Source: Notolepis coatsorum (taxonomy: Eukaryota; Chordata; Actinopteri; Aulopiformes; Paralepididae). From it: a stretch of 64,000 bases of DNA. The notes under the pieces are model-generated. The model saw nothing but the letters and a program-made list of their open reading frames with translations, ran no database searches and was not told where the DNA came from. The stretch is from positions 118,331,127-118,395,126 of the forward strand of contig OZ020594.1 of the NCBI GenBank assembly GCA_963971535.1, written 5' to 3'. Below are positions 1 to 11,466 of this stretch, piece by piece (position 1 is the first letter of the stretch; the number at the start of each line of letters is the position of its first letter). Both the position numbers and the translations under genes were made by a program.

Positions 1-397
1 GTCTTATGGCGACATCTACAATTACCTCATTGAGTCTCCAGGTAGACTAATGTTTATATTTAAGTGCAGCGGTCTGTAGCCACTCATATTACCACCGAAG
101 CTCCGCCCTCTGATGGAACAGTCCACATTCATTCGTGCGTCATCTCGCGTCGTCCAGACTCCATGGGCACTCTGCGCATGTGCATGCGGAATAGGTGCTT
201 TAAAATGGGCTTTTTCTCTGCCGATTTAGTTCTGATCGATTAGGAATGGGTCACGCCGTGTTCAGGAGATTGAGGCGCATAAACGTCTATTCGATCATGT
301 CTCTAGCACCCCCACAGCCGTATCGGCAACCACTTACATCAGGGATCTGATCCACATTCATTCATATGCTCCCCCCGCAATCTCCTCCCTGATTTCA
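1..397. other. Flanking sequence, no gene seen
   Basis: No open frame with recognisable similarity and no paired terminal repeats were found. The right edge abuts a remnant LTR of the Gypsy element. A short stretch around 340-398 is CT-rich. This may be host intergenic DNA or an older unrecognised repeat. Confidence 0.4.
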
Positions 398-398
398 A

Positions 399-523
399 TG
401 TAACACGGAAGTGTAGTGGTCTATAGTAGCGAGGCAGTTTGTACGCAGTGGCACTAGCGGTACGGTGGCTCGTATAGACAATAGTCAAACTGGATACTCA
501 TTTAACCAATGATCTATTCTACA
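399..523 (-). repeat. Partial 3' LTR of the Gypsy element
   Basis: About 105 bp (415-520) match the 5' LTR at 25655-25748 with only a few substitutions, including the shared core GTACGGTGGCTCGTATAGAC. The U5 half seen in the 5' copy is missing or replaced. In sense orientation the copy starts TGTAGAATAG, directly after a purine-rich tract (AAAGGGAAAGGA, 524-535) that fits a polypurine tract. Confidence 0.75.
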
Positions 524-859
524 TCCTTTCCCTTTAGCTCAAATCTCGTATAACAAAATACTGTATCACTAGGTGAATGATAACATCACATAACTTTTTT
601 TACTTTGAATTCTACAATTTCCAGTAAACAATTAAATGAAGATACTCTTAGATAAACTGAAACTATCCATCTGTAGATGTGTACGAGTATATATCACTTT
701 GAGAAGTAGTGCATTCATAAAACTTGGAATCACCATAAGTGCATAAGTGGAACAACTTAGTGCAAATAATATTGACACATTGGCATAGCATTCTACATTA
801 ACCATGTTATACACATCAGTTTTCTTTACTAATTTTTTATTTATTTATTTCAATACAAT

Positions 860-1288
860 CTACTGCATATACTTGGGGTTTGGCTTGCAGATGCGGCCTG
901 CACGCGATGTATATTGTGCGTTACTGTTCTCAGCTGGGAAGCGTGCTGGGTGTGTCGGCCGGGGAGAGTGTGTGTGTTGCATGTTGTTTGGCCCTGGTGA
1001 TAGTGGCGTGAAGGGTGCATTGTTCACTGTAGAGGAGCCGGTGTTCTGGGAGTCTGGGTCCTCTGCGTGGAACCGTGGTGGTGGTGGTTCTGTGACAGGA
1101 AGGATGTGACGGCGATTCCTCCTGTATGTCTTCCCGTTGGACTGGATGACGTAGGAGCGCGGCCCTTTGCTCTTCTCCTTCACAGTCCCAAGTCGGTCGT
1201 ATCCTTTCGGGGTCTGCATACGGACCACCTGTCCTCTGTTAAAGGCGGTAGTGGGCGACTTGACTTGTCAAAGTGGTGCTTTAAGGGG
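860..1288 (-). pseudogene. Gypsy integrase C-terminal tail fragment
   Basis: The frame at 860-1228 encodes a segment with YDRLGTVKEKSKGPRSYVIQ and then KTYRRNRRHILPV. This is the GPY/F-like tail that ends many vertebrate Gypsy integrases, where it helps contact DNA and choose targets. The preceding residues (KHHFDKSSRPLPPL) are in another frame at about 1229-1285, so a frameshift lies near 1230. A basic AGRICKPNPKY end precedes the stop at 860. Upstream in sense, the coding stretch is cut by the DNA element at 1289-2268. Non-functional remnant. Confidence 0.8.
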
Positions 1289-2268
1289 TCCCCACACGGT
1301 GAGCGATTTTAGCCAGGTGACCGATTTTTTTAGCGAGCCGACCGACAGAATTGTATCGCCTCCATTGTTATGAATGAGAGAACACACACGGCAGGAGATT
1401 TTGAAGCGAGGGTCGGCAAGCTATTTCTGTCGCCTCACTAAATATCGCCTCAATCCTATTCTTTTAGGCGACGGCAGGCAGGACAATGAGGAAATAACAT
1501 GACTTCTACAGTAGAAGTAGTGCAGAAGTTCTACTGGTGTATCATTTGTACACCTTTACAATACATTCATTGATCAATAACCTACGTATTATTACCATGC
1601 TACTTATGTTCACTATTATTAACGGGAACAATTTAAATAAATAACGTTAGTTTGAGAAGCTATAGTGGCCGCTTGTCATTAACTAATAAATGAACAATGC
1701 GCCACGATGCACCTACTAGTGTTTTATACTCGGGTAACAAAAGAAGCTGTGGATGTTGACAGAGTTTAATGTCCAGGCTGCAGCTGATGTAGTTTGTAAG
1801 GTTTATTGTCCAAAGAAAATGATGGTTGAGAACAAAACAGTTTGCGTCTTCCGTGAAAAAAACACTCTTTCAGCAGCTGCATAACAATACTTGTCCAATC
1901 GGTGGTAATGAACATATCGTAGCGATCAGGCATGCAGTAATGTCAGGAAGAATGAGGAGAGGTTGTATTCGTATATGGTGGTTTAATTCCAGCTCAATAC
2001 AGGGGTTTACAGGTTAATACTCCCTCGTAACGCACAACACAGCGTCGGCTACCTGCTAACCCGCTTCACGACAACCTAACGTCCGGTCCCGGCGGTCCGC
2101 CCTCCTATATCTCCCGGGGGGAAACACCCCCAGCTAAACAGAGCGACACATAGCTTATTATACCTGTGAACGGTCGCCTCTGGTGTGGGGGGCTAAGCGA
2201 TTGTCATTGAGCGCCAGGCGACCGCATCGCCAGGCGACGTCGGTCACCCGCCCGCCGTGTGCAGACCA
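1289..2268. mobile_element. Non-autonomous DNA transposon (probably hAT-like)
   Basis: The two ends are similar inverted repeats: the left begins AGGGGTCCCCACACGGTGAG, and the reverse complement of the right begins AGTGGTCTGCACACGGCGGG. Both continue into GTGACCGA and TCGCC motifs. It separates Gypsy integrase residues that are normally adjacent. The presumed 8-bp duplications (CTTTAAGG and CTCTAGAG) match poorly, so the exact ends and superfamily are uncertain. There is no transposase frame. The interior 1500-2150 holds nothing recognisable. Confidence 0.6.
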
Positions 2269-2466
2269 CTCTAGAGTGAGCCTTCTGTTGAGGAGCTGGG
2301 CGCTGACTCGCCGGGCGTCCTTGGGGGCTGGTTCCAGTAGTTTGCTACACACTGGAATGGCTGCGCGTGTCTGCCGTGACATCCGACGTTCCGTTCGGTT
2401 CCATCTCTATGAGATTTCTCCATCAGTTGCTTGGCACTTCTGACCGCCCTCTCTGCGAGCCCATTA
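2269..2466 (-). pseudogene. Gypsy integrase fragment after the catalytic glutamate
   Basis: The minus-strand frame carries QSNGLAERAVRSAKQLMEK, the segment around the third catalytic residue (the E of the DDE triad) of a Gypsy integrase. A frameshift follows, and a second frame carries ARRVSAQLLNRR, typical of the region between catalytic core and C-terminal domain. It continues the integrase piece at 5341-5852 once the two DNA elements between them are removed. Decayed. Confidence 0.8.
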
Positions 2467-2474
2467 GACTGTGG

Positions 2475-3710
2475 TAGTGATGCACCGATGTGAAAATTGT
2501 GGCCGATACCGATAACCGATATTAACACTTTAATCGCCGAAAACGCTGGAACTCGTCTTTCCCCGCCATGCTCATTCTGCCGAAGACGCCGTAACTCGTC
2601 TTTGATATCAATATTTCAAAAATCTGTGATCGAAATCATATTTCTCCTCCGGGGACCTGAGATATACTGCTAACGGTTCAAGAGCGCCATCTGGTGGCCG
2701 ATCGGCAGATCGCCCAAACAGCAAACCGGAAACAGGAAACTGGTGCTCATCCAAATTCGGTCCGACCACTCGTTATAGCTCCCGGGACTCCATGTTGACA
2801 CACTGGATAATCGATCGCTCACCCTAACTCAATAAACAACATGATTTGGACGTATATACTATTATACAACCTGGAAATGGATCCGGTATTTCTCCATACC
2901 ATAATAGAAAAAATCTGTTCCACGCTCATCCCCCAACGGCGCGAGGAAGCCACGGTGAGTTTCAGCGTTATTTTCTAACGTGTTCCATATAAACTGCTCT
3001 GATGATCATATGACCCACACTAGGTGAATGATATAACGTTGCCCACGGAATTATAAACGACCCCCGATCTGGCACCGATCGCTACCAAACTGTATTTGAT
3101 CATCAATATAATGCATTTGGGGCTATAAATCAATTTCTGAAGAAAGCTGCAGAAAACGATAAAAACATACTTATACTTTAGACCATATTTTAGTATGAAT
3201 ATGTGAATGAAAAAGTATAACGTTGCTACACCCTGAACAATAGATATAGGACATTGAATGGGCCATAATAATGCAATTTAGCAATACAATTTAAAAAGTT
3301 ATAGCCCTGCAAAGAAGGGGAACTTCTCCATAGACAAATAGAGATGGCGAGGGATGGTAAATTATGAATTTAACCATGGCGATCAAAGTGTTAATATTGC
3401 TGTTCTGGCCGATACCGATATTTACCGATGTCGATATCTCTGTATAGAAAACACTTTGATAATCAAATAAAGAGCTATTTTCCAAAACGCATATTTTTTT
3501 TACTTTTGTAACTTATTTTCAGAAATGACTGATATTTTGAAACTATTTAAGGCCAAAACATGTAAAAAGAAAAAAATATATAATTATTTTCTTTTTTTCT
3601 TTAATATCGACCCTATCTTGATATCGGACCGATACCGTCATACCGATGTGTAAAAAAAACGGCCATATCGGCCGATATTATATCGGCGGCCGATATATCG
3701 TGCATCACTA
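2475..3710. mobile_element. hAT-like non-autonomous element with TAGTGATGCACCGAT ends
   Basis: The terminal inverted repeats are TAGTGATGCACCGAT on the left and ATCGTGCATCACTA on the right. The 8-bp duplication GACTGTGG is at 2467-2474. On the right it is split by a second element: GACTGT at 3711-3716, and GACTGTGG intact at 5335-5342. The interior is AT-rich with repeated CCGATA motifs near the ends and no transposase frame. It carries the TTAA-flanked element at 2526-3390. Confidence 0.85.
2526..3390. mobile_element. piggyBac-like non-autonomous element, copy 1
   Basis: It is flanked by TTAA (2522-2525 and 3391-3394), the piggyBac target. The ends are inverted repeats, CACTTTAATCGCC and GGCGATCAAAGTG. 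The same family occurs at 4210-5161 (reverse), 32190-46774 and 60022-60967. The copies share internal blocks, for example GCGCCATCTGGTGGCCGATC and TATAGCCCTGCAAAGAAGG. No full transposase frame is present. Confidence 0.8.
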
Positions 3711-3715
3711 GACTG

Positions 3716-5331
3716 TAGAGCCATATGGAATCCGCGATCACGGAATCGCGGACGGAATCGCGGAATTGAGCAATAAAAATGGAATCCACTATAAAAAATA
3801 ATATAATTTTTTTTTTTTTACTTTTTTTTTATGTTGTGGGACTTGTACAGCACTTTGTTCAACTTTGTCAGTGCTGTAAAGTTTAAACCCTTTAAAATCT
3901 TAGACAAACAAAACACTTTGCTTTCATGAAATATTGTAAGCCGTCATTTGAGGCTTTATAAAAGCAGCACAATGAACACAAATCTGTCAGTGCCGAGTCC
4001 GACTTCATCTTAAATAACAAACAGCATTGCTTGTTGTAGTTAACAAAGAGAGGCAGAGTTGATTTTGCAAAAATATATATAATATATATATATTTTTTTA
4101 AATAATCAAATTTAATTTTCATATTCGAATCCCATGCCCATCGAACGAAGCTTCGAAGCTTCAAAGTATTTAAGACAGCCCTATTAAATGGACTGTTATA
4201 TCTTATTAACACTTTGATTGCCTAAGGCTAAATTCATGATATACCATAGGTTGCCGGCTCTAGTTGTCTATGGAGAAATTCCCCTTCTTTGCAGGGCTAT
4301 AACTTTTTAAATTCTATTGCTAAATTGCCATTATTAGGGCCCATTCAATGTCCTATATGTATTGTTCAGGGTGAAGCAACGTTAAACTTTTTCATTCACA
4401 TATTCATACTAAAGTATGGTCTAATGTATAAGTATGTTTTCATCTCTTTCTGCAGCTTTCTCCAGAACGTGATCTATAGCCCCAAATGCATTATATTGAT
4501 GATGAAATACAGTTTGATGGCAATCGGCGCGATATAAAAAATTCCAACTAGACATGGTTCTAGAAGTTACTACACGTCATCTGATGTTGACCGGATGGGT
4601 GAGGGGGCGTTTATAATTCCGTGGGCAACATTATACCATTCATCTAGTGTGGGTCATATGTTCATCGGATCAGTTAGTATAGGAGACATTGAAAAATAAC
4701 GCTGAATCTTACCGTATCTTCCTCGCGCCGTTGGGCGATGAGCGTGGAACAGACATTTTCCTATTATGGGATGTAGAAATATCGGGTCCATTTCCAGCTT
4801 GTATAATAGTATATACGTCCAAATCATGTTGTCTATCGAGTTATTGGCAACGGATCGCTATGTATTGTGACGAGCTCGAGTGCCGGGACATATACCGAGT
4901 GCCCGGAAGTAATATGGGTGAATAGCACATCGTCCAAGTAACATCCTGTAAGGCGATTGCGCCGATCGGCCACCAGATGGCGCTCTTGAACAGCTAGAGG
5001 GTTCAGTGGGGCTTGTTGGTGGGTCTCAGGCCAGCGGATGGGAAATATGAATCCGATCACAGATTTTTGAAATATTGATATCAAAGACGAGTTACGGCGT
5101 CCTCGGCAACTTGAGCATGGCGGGGAAGGACGCCTAAAAGCGTTTTCCGGCAGTTAAAGTGTTAAATTGTGGACATTTATTCATTCCCACTTATTAGACA
5201 CTATTTCTGATGGTAAAATGAGCGTACAAAGCAAAATACAGAATTCTGAAATATTAAAACGGAAAAAACGGAATTTGGAAAAAAATTAAATGGAATTTGG
5301 AAAAAAATTAAACGGATTTCATATGGCTCTA
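3716..5331. mobile_element. hAT-like element with TAGAGCCATATG ends, copy 1
   Basis: Palindromic ends: TAGAGCCATATGGAATCCGC on the left and CGGATTTCATATGGCTCTA on the right. A perfect direct repeat ACTAGACTGT lies on both sides (3707-3716 and 5331-5340); the symmetrical reading gives the 8-bp duplication CTAGACTG. It landed exactly on the right edge of the element at 2475-3710. The second copy is at 26078-27102. It contains the TTAA element at 4210-5161. Confidence 0.8.
4210..5161. mobile_element. piggyBac-like non-autonomous element, copy 2
   Basis: TTAA lies at 4206-4209 and 5162-5165. The ends are CACTTTGATTGCC and GGCAGTTAAAGTG. It is in reverse orientation relative to copy 1, with the same internal blocks. 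Nested inside the TAGAGCCATATG element. Confidence 0.8.
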
Positions 5332-5340
5332 CTAGACTGT

Positions 5341-5852
5341 GGGAACTCTGGGCTGCTGGTGGTATGTACAAAATCCCATTGTTTGGCAAAGTCCTTGAAA
5401 CTCTGACTGGTGTATTGTCTAGCATTGTCAGAGAAGAGGGTGTGCGGTGAGCCGTGGACTGAAAAATTTCTTTTCAACTTAGATATCACAACCAATGATG
5501 TCAGACTGTGGAGAAGGTCGATTTCGTACCAGCCAGAATACGAATCTACTAGCACTTGGTAGTGTTTACCATGCCATTCAAACATGTCCGTGGCAACTGT
5601 AGACCATGGGAGGTCTGGAACTGATTGAAGTTTCAGAGGTTCCTTTTGCTGGTGGGACTTGGTGCTGTTGCACGTTGCACATGAGAGCAGCTCTTCAGCG
5701 ATGTCAGTTGACATTGCCGGCCAGAATATGATGCCTCTGGCTCTGCGCTTTGTGGCTTCAACACCTGGGTGTCCTTTGTGCACGATGTTGATGTACTCTC
5801 TGTGCAGAGACTGGGGGATGACTGTCTTGTGGCCTTTCATGATGATTCCATG
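5341..5852 (-). pseudogene. Gypsy integrase zinc-binding end and catalytic core
   Basis: The minus-strand frame encodes an HHCC zinc-binding segment (INIVHKGHPGVEATKRRARG followed by LLSCATCN), then the catalytic core with VATDMFEW (first D) and LFSDNARQYTSQ (second D). This enzyme inserts retroelement cDNA into the chromosome. The third catalytic residue is in the fragment at 2269-2466. The frame enters from 7084-7287 across the hAT element at 5853. The track runs on past the true Gypsy sequence at both ends into the neighbouring elements. Confidence 0.88.
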
Positions 5853-7075
5853 ATGGCTGGGCGATATGACGATATTATATAAATATCGGGTACAGTTCAT
5901 TAACGATACACTTTTTAAACGTATCGTGGATATCGTGATGTTTTGCCCTCGCGTTAGAGGCCGCCGCGGCTGAGATGAGACTTACAAGCGCAGTGCTAAA
6001 TGCTTTCCTCTCCTTCTCGCCTCTCCCTCTCGCAGAAAAAAAAAAGTCAATCACACACACACTTGCCCAAATTACGTCATCTACACGCACATACACGCAC
6101 GCAAGCGCACACACCTAGCCAGAGACAGAGAGGCGGTGGCTCGGTGCTAGGGATGCCCCCCGAAACCCAGGAGTATTGATAAGCTCCGACGTTAACGGTA
6201 CTGCTATCGGTAAGTTAGTCTATGAGCGGATTAGCTACGGAGCTAACAGAGTGTACCATACATCTGCGACGCAACAGTGGCAGCAACAGTGGACACGGAG
6301 TAATGTTAACGTTATGTCGAGTTCATACTACACTACACGTATGAACTCGACATAACGTTAACCCGTTTCCATGAAGTGTTTAATTAGCAGCAATCTGTTG
6401 TTTAAAATGTAACGTTAACCGGAAAACCGGAAATGGAATGCGACGACAGGAAGCCGTCATGAAGTCGGCTTCTGGCCCTTGTAGTCATATTGTAGTCTTT
6501 TAGTCTTAACTAAAATATTTTAACAAAATAAAAAGCAGCAGCACTATTGGATAACTGAGTCATGTTTGCTATGTATTTCTTTCTTTAGGGGAGTAGGACA
6601 TTTGTTTCACAGTTTTAGCATGATGTTTTATAGATGGCTAGGTTAAACAAGAGGTTTTTAAGAGGGGGGGTTTGATTTGATTGAAGTTTATTTCAAGTAT
6701 GCAACACAACAAACAAACATCAAGTACAGATATAGCCTTAAGCCATTCAAATAATAAATGTATACAAGTCATACATGTAAATAAATAGTTACAATATGTA
6801 ATCTAATAATCTAAATCTAATCTAATATATAATCTAAAAAAACGAAAGGCTAAAATGCTAAATATATAATCTAAGAATCCAATAATCTAAATCTAATATA
6901 TAATATAAAAATGCATGAGTCTTTTGTCTTTAATGTTAGCTTGCAAACTCAAATACTGTCTTGGTAAGCCTCATAATGAATTGTTTGGGGAAAAAAGGAA
7001 AAACATCGTGATGTGTATCGCCGAAAGGTCAGAAAATATCGTGATATCATATTTAGGCCATATCGCCCAGCCCTA
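5853..7075. mobile_element. hAT-like element with GGCTGGGCGATAT ends, copy 1
   Basis: Terminal repeats: GGCTGGGCGATATGAC on the left and CCATATCGCCCAGCCCTA on the right. The 8-bp duplications ATTCCATG (5845-5852) and ATTCCATT (7076-7083) differ at one base. It interrupts the Gypsy integrase inside the zinc-binding end. Related ends occur at 9090-9120 and in the element at 20595-23850. No transposase frame; AT-rich interior. Confidence 0.85.
6305..6362. repeat. Perfect 24-bp inverted repeat (hairpin)
   Basis: Arms 6305-6328 and 6339-6362 are perfect reverse complements (starting GTTAACGTTATGTCGAG), around a 10-nt loop. It lies inside the hAT-like element at 5853-7075. Confidence 0.85.
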
Positions 7076-7083
7076 ATTCCATT

Positions 7084-7287
7084 CTCCACTGCGAGTTCGT
7101 CTCTGTAAGGGAAGAAGGGAATGACAGCAGGCTGGAGCTGGCTTTCTCTGTTGGGCCATCCTCTCTGAATGACCGCGCTGAGGGTCTGTAACATCTCATC
7201 CTCTGCTGTGTGCTTTCTGAGTTCTTCTAGGCGAGCGGTGGAGATGCAACTCACTGACATGACCTCATAAGCACCGTTTTCAGCAGG
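7084..7287 (-). pseudogene. Gypsy RNase H to integrase linker fragment
   Basis: The frame encodes SCISTARLEELRKHTAEDEM and then FFPYRDELAVENG, the stretch that joins RNase H to the integrase zinc finger in vertebrate Gypsy polyproteins. It is bounded on both sides by hAT duplications (ATTCCATT at 7076 and GCTCTGGG at 7288). The sense continues at 9157 on one side and at 5852 on the other. Confidence 0.8.
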
Positions 7288-7295
7288 GCTCTGGG

Positions 7296-9149
7296 CAGGG
7301 TTAGAAGAAGGGCTTTTTTTGCCCCCCTTAATTGATTTTCGGGGGCTTTTTTTGTATTTCGGGGGCACAACATTTTTATGATGAAAATTAACATAAAGAT
7401 TATAAAACATTGTTGACACTTTTTTTTAGTCTTCGTCCCTATGTTTGATAACGTAATGTTATATACCATATATAGGGTTATACGCTAACCTTTTTCCCAA
7501 GGAGCACACCTAAATAAAATGTTAATAAATAAAATCTAAATACAAATTTAGGAGCACACAAAGAAATTTAGGAGCACAGTGAAAATTGTTCAAGTAACAC
7601 ACACACACACACACGATGTGTGACATGGCTTGGTTTCATGTTTTGAGGTACCTTCAATTATCTGTAAATAATACATACATACTGTATATAAATAGATGAA
7701 ATATTATTGTCCCTGAGGGCAAGTTGTGTTGTTGTCTTGATATATCTACAAATAGCAGACGAATAGCCGGTTGCCTCTGGATCAATGAATGTCTAATATT
7801 GAATAATATTATTAGCTATTTTTAACATCCCTAATTCCAACAGTCAAGAGGCTTGTTTCAAATTGATACATGAAAAACCCCACACACGCAACAACATCCA
7901 CCTCAAACACAACAAAAGAACAGAGCATCTCATGAACTTATGTCATGGACTTTATGGACTGTCAGCTGAACTCGCACCAATGCATAGGGAAATAGTCAGA
8001 CATCCCAGAATTATTTCATAACACAACGTTTTGAATGGACGTTTGGATTAAAATTATCCCGAAGACAGCATTGGAACGTTTGTGAGTATAGGCTCTGGCC
8101 AGAGTATCATGAAATACGTTGTGGAATGAAGGAAATGCGCATTGGGATCGGATTTGGATGTTATTCTTTGGAGTTGTGTTACAAATGGAACAGTCTTTCC
8201 CCGCGGAACACAAGTTACTTAACGTTACACAGGTTGCGCTATGCAGATGCTTAGCTTGCTAACGTTAAGATAGCAGTGTAACTTAATGTTACACTATGCA
8301 TGCTTGATGAAAGCAGAGCTCTCTGTCTGTTTGCGTTTGCACCTCAAGTACCTGTAACACGCAGCGGTCCCCGCCTCCCTCCCTCCTTGCAACAAATGTT
8401 CCACCCAAAAACTGAATTTCAGTCCAGTTTCTGAACTATTAACAGCGGAGCTGTTTTGTAATATTCACTCGTCTCGCACACTGCGAGTAAATGATTTTTC
8501 CGGTTCGCGCACACACATATTATTATTAGGGGCAAATACGAGGGAAATGCTCGCACTGTAGAGCATATATATAATTATATATATAATTAGTAAACTGTCG
8601 GGGGCTTTTCTTGTCCAAATGACAATACTGACCAAATTGAGATTTATTTTTCTCTTGTCCATTTATTTTGTTTGCTTTCTAATTTAAAATACAGTTTGAA
8701 ACCATCTGTACACAGTAGGCTATGTGTGCTAGCAGAGCTAGACCCCAGTCACGAGTCACGGTGCACATGTGCGGTGGTTTGTCCACCAATAAAGCGCCAA
8801 AAGATCGAAAATAAACTAGCAGAGCCAGAACTGTTCAACTCCCCTGGAGCCACAGCCAGCAGAGAAGCCGGTTTACTTTCGCTTTTAAACCAGCTGCAGC
8901 CTGATAACTGGAGTGTGAGGGGATGTAACACTAAAGATGGCGGCAATGACAAAGAATTGATGCAAAATAAACACACATCTGTTGTTTTAGATTTTTTATT
9001 TTTATTTTTTATTATTTTTTTAATACTTATAACAATTTAGATAATTATCGATATCAAGAAATATGATAACATTATCATATCGTTATCGCGATATGATTTT
9101 TTGCCATATCGCCCAGCCCTACCCAAGCCCCCGTTAATTTCGAACCCTG
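7296..9149. mobile_element. hAT-like element with CAGGGTT ends
   Basis: A perfect 8-bp duplication GCTCTGGG lies at 7288-7295 and 9150-9157. The ends are CAGGGTTAGAAG and TTCGAACCCTG. It separates Gypsy residues DTLSRAPN from the linker fragment. Its interior is AT-rich, with a (CA)n run near 7595 and a second hAT-type end (GCGATATG to CGCCCAGCCCTA, 9090-9120) whose partner was not found. No transposase frame is recognisable. Confidence 0.8.
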
Positions 9150-9157
9150 GCTCTGGG

Positions 9158-9982
9158 TGACATGTTTGTTTGGAGCTCTGGAGAGTGTGTCAGCCAGGTA
9201 GTTCAAGTTTCAAGTTTCAAGTTTCTTTAATAGTTGTCATACAGAAGTACAGAATACTTTTGTACAAAATGCTTCTTACTGTTGCGCTCCAGAGACTGTG
9301 CATGACAAGATAAGTATGAAATAAAAACATAGTAAAAATTAGAAGAAAAAAAAAGAGGTCACAGTGTTCAGTTTAGACATATGTACAAAGGTACATGTAC
9401 TTGCCCTTTTTGTACACTAGGCTGATGTCGTAGCTATGTAGACGGAGTAGCATTCTCTGGAGACGGGCTTTTTCAGGATAGTCACCAGAGGTTGGTGGTC
9501 TGTTTCCACGATTGTGGGCTTTCCACATAGTCCTTGAATTTTGTGCAGGCAAACACGACAGCTAGAAGCTCTCTTTCTATTTGGGCGTACCTTGTCTCTG
9601 TATCTGTGAGGGTACACGACGCAAATGCTACTGGCCTGCCACTTTGCATGCATGCTGCTCCGAGTCCATAGCATGACGCGTCACATGTGAGTGTGACTGG
9701 CTCCTTGACGTTGTAGTATACCAACACTGGTGGGCTGGATAGGCACGACTTGAGGCGCTCAAATGCCTCCTGGTGCTGCTGGTACCAGCACCACGCTGTC
9801 TCCTTGTGGGTCAGCTTCCTCAGTGGCACTGCTATGTCACTGAAGCTGGGGATGTACTTTGCCAGGTAGTTCACCATCCCTAGGAAACGCTGTAGTGAAG
9901 TGACATCTGTGGGGACTGGCATCTCAGTTATAGCTGCAGTTTTAGAGGGGTCTGCTTTCAGGCCTTCGCTCGTGAAGATGTG
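9158..9982 (-). pseudogene. Gypsy RT end and RNase H fragment
   Basis: The frame 9482-9982 carries GHIFTSEGLKADPSKTAAIT and SLQRFLGMVNYLAKYIPSFS (RT thumb and connection), then LTCDASCYGLGAACMQSG (RNase H first aspartate) and YAQIERELLAVVFA (glutamate helix). A second frame carries PTIVETDHQPLV (RNase H aspartate and histidine). The two frames are joined by a small indel near 9515 and another near 9455. The last part (DTLSRAPN, 9158-9200) lies beyond the short insertion at 9201-9388. RNase H normally removes RNA from RNA:DNA hybrids during cDNA synthesis. Inactive here. Confidence 0.87.
9201..9388. mobile_element. Short retroposon-like insertion
   Basis: It interrupts Gypsy coding sequence between GTACATGTACCT and the LADTLSRAP segment. 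It is flanked by AGGTA (9196-9200 and 9389-9393). The left edge has three copies of a TTCAAGT unit. The sequence lacks inverted ends, so a LINE or SINE 3' piece is the likely source. Family not recognised. Confidence 0.55.
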
Positions 9983-9990
9983 GCCTACAT

Positions 9991-10750
9991 CAGGGGTTCT
10001 CAACCTTTCTGCTGCCAAGGCACCCCTGTGTCCAATAAAATATTCCAGGGCACCCCTACTAGGGGTGGACGGTATGGTCTAAAATTTATATCACGGTATA
10101 ATTTTAAGCATAGACGGTAACGGTATATATCAGTATCAGTGTTTCCGTTAGAATAATTTTTTTTGCCTGATAGGCAGGCTATATAAAGAATGACATCCTC
10201 AAGGCATGTAGATTTATAATATTTTAACTTAATATTTTAATTTAAACTAGGCTACTTTTGCATATATTCCAAATAAAATAAGTCCCGAGTCGAGACTCCG
10301 TGCTGTTCCCATTGCAAACAGCGGGGCTGGATGCTGGATTTTGCTAGAAGCATATGTAGCTGCACTGTGCAATACTCCAATTCAGCCATTGGCAATTCAG
10401 CCGTTGGGTGGGGGGGGGGGGGGGCGCTGTTGAGCGGGCCTGTGACCAGACCTGAAAGCGCCCCTGGCTCTGCGGCTCTGCAGCTGCATGCTATTCGCAA
10501 ATCCACTGCTGCAGCCGTCCTCCCGCTGCAGCCGTCGTTATCATAACACTACACACATATCATAATGTTTACAGCAAACTGTAGTTGATCACCAGGTATG
10601 TTTTATTAACGTAGAATAATTTCAAAATTTTCAAAATAAGACTGTTGTCATTCTATATTTTTAAAGAAACATTGCCAGGCATCTCGCGGCACCCCTGGCA
10701 GCTCTCCGCGGCACCCCTGTGTGCCGCGGAACCCCTGTTGAGAACCGCTG
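9991..10750. mobile_element. hAT-like element with CAGGGGTTCTCAAC ends
   Basis: Perfect 8-bp duplication GCCTACAT (9983-9990 and 10751-10758). Ends CAGGGGTTCTCAACC and GTTGAGAACCGCTG. It interrupts Gypsy RT between residues VGYVG and HIFTSEG. Near 10058 it holds the start of another element (TAGGGGTGGACGGTAT) whose other end was not found. A G-run sits at 10410-10425. Confidence 0.88.
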
Positions 10751-10758
10751 GCCTACAT

Positions 10759-11455
10759 AACCTACTTGGTCTAGGCAAAACTTGCACTTTGTTGAGTTTA
10801 GCCTGAGGTTGACCTCTCTCACCCGATCAAGCACTTTTCTCAGGTTGGCATCGTGTTCAGCCACTCCGCGGCCTCCGATGATGATGTCATCTACTATCAT
10901 GGAGCATGGTAAGCCTGTGAACAGCTGTTCAATGGAGCACTGAAACACCTCTCTTGCGGAGTTGATGCCGAAAGGCATTCTTTGAAATTTGTAGCGCCCG
11001 AACGGCGTGCTGAATGTGGTCAGCACTAGGGATGGGTACCTTTCACATTTGAACCGATAGGGTACCGGTACCGGTACCCAACGGTACCTTTTTTCTGTAC
11101 TTTAGTCTCAAAATCTTTTATTTACCTACCTCAGTCGCAAAAAAAAAATCCAAACTTCAAATAACTACAATTTTGACCGTTTTCGGCTTGCCATTGCTCC
11201 GACTGCTTTGTTGTTGAATCGAGTCAAATCCTAGGTAAGCATATATTGTGCGTGTGAACGTAGACATGAAAAGAAAAAGGTAAAAAAAAAAATAAAAAAA
11301 AGAATCCAGTATCTCACTTGAATCGATACTCGGTAGTACCGATGTGTTTCGGTTTGGTACCTTAAAAGTACCGAATTCGGTACCCATCCCTAGTCGGCAC
11401 TGAGGATTTCTCGTCCAGACGTATCTGCCAGAATGAGTTCTTGGCGTCCAGGACG
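10759..11455 (-). pseudogene. Gypsy reverse transcriptase core, split by a MITE
   Basis: The sense strand carries SVLDAKNSFWQIRLDEKSS (first catalytic aspartate, 11401-11455). After the insertion at 11027-11392 it continues with TPFGRYKFQRMPFGINSA and CSMIVDDIIIGG. The VDD in this last piece is the catalytic pair of the RT palm. It continues as DQVGYVG into the piece at 9982. Reverse transcriptase copies element RNA into DNA. The catalytic residues survive, but the gene is in pieces. Confidence 0.9.
11027..11392. mobile_element. 366-bp hAT-like MITE
   Basis: Inverted ends TAGGGATGGGTACC and GGTACCCATCCCTA. The 8-bp duplications GTCAGCAC (11019-11026) and GTCGGCAC (11393-11400) differ at one base. 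It sits within the RT core of the Gypsy element. No coding capacity. Confidence 0.9.
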
Positions 11456-11466
11456 GAAAACACTAG

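Noticed and set aside
8547-8590. AT palindrome TATATATAATTATATATATA as a regulatory site
   Set aside because: Low-complexity AT sequence inside a transposon; palindromes are expected by chance there.
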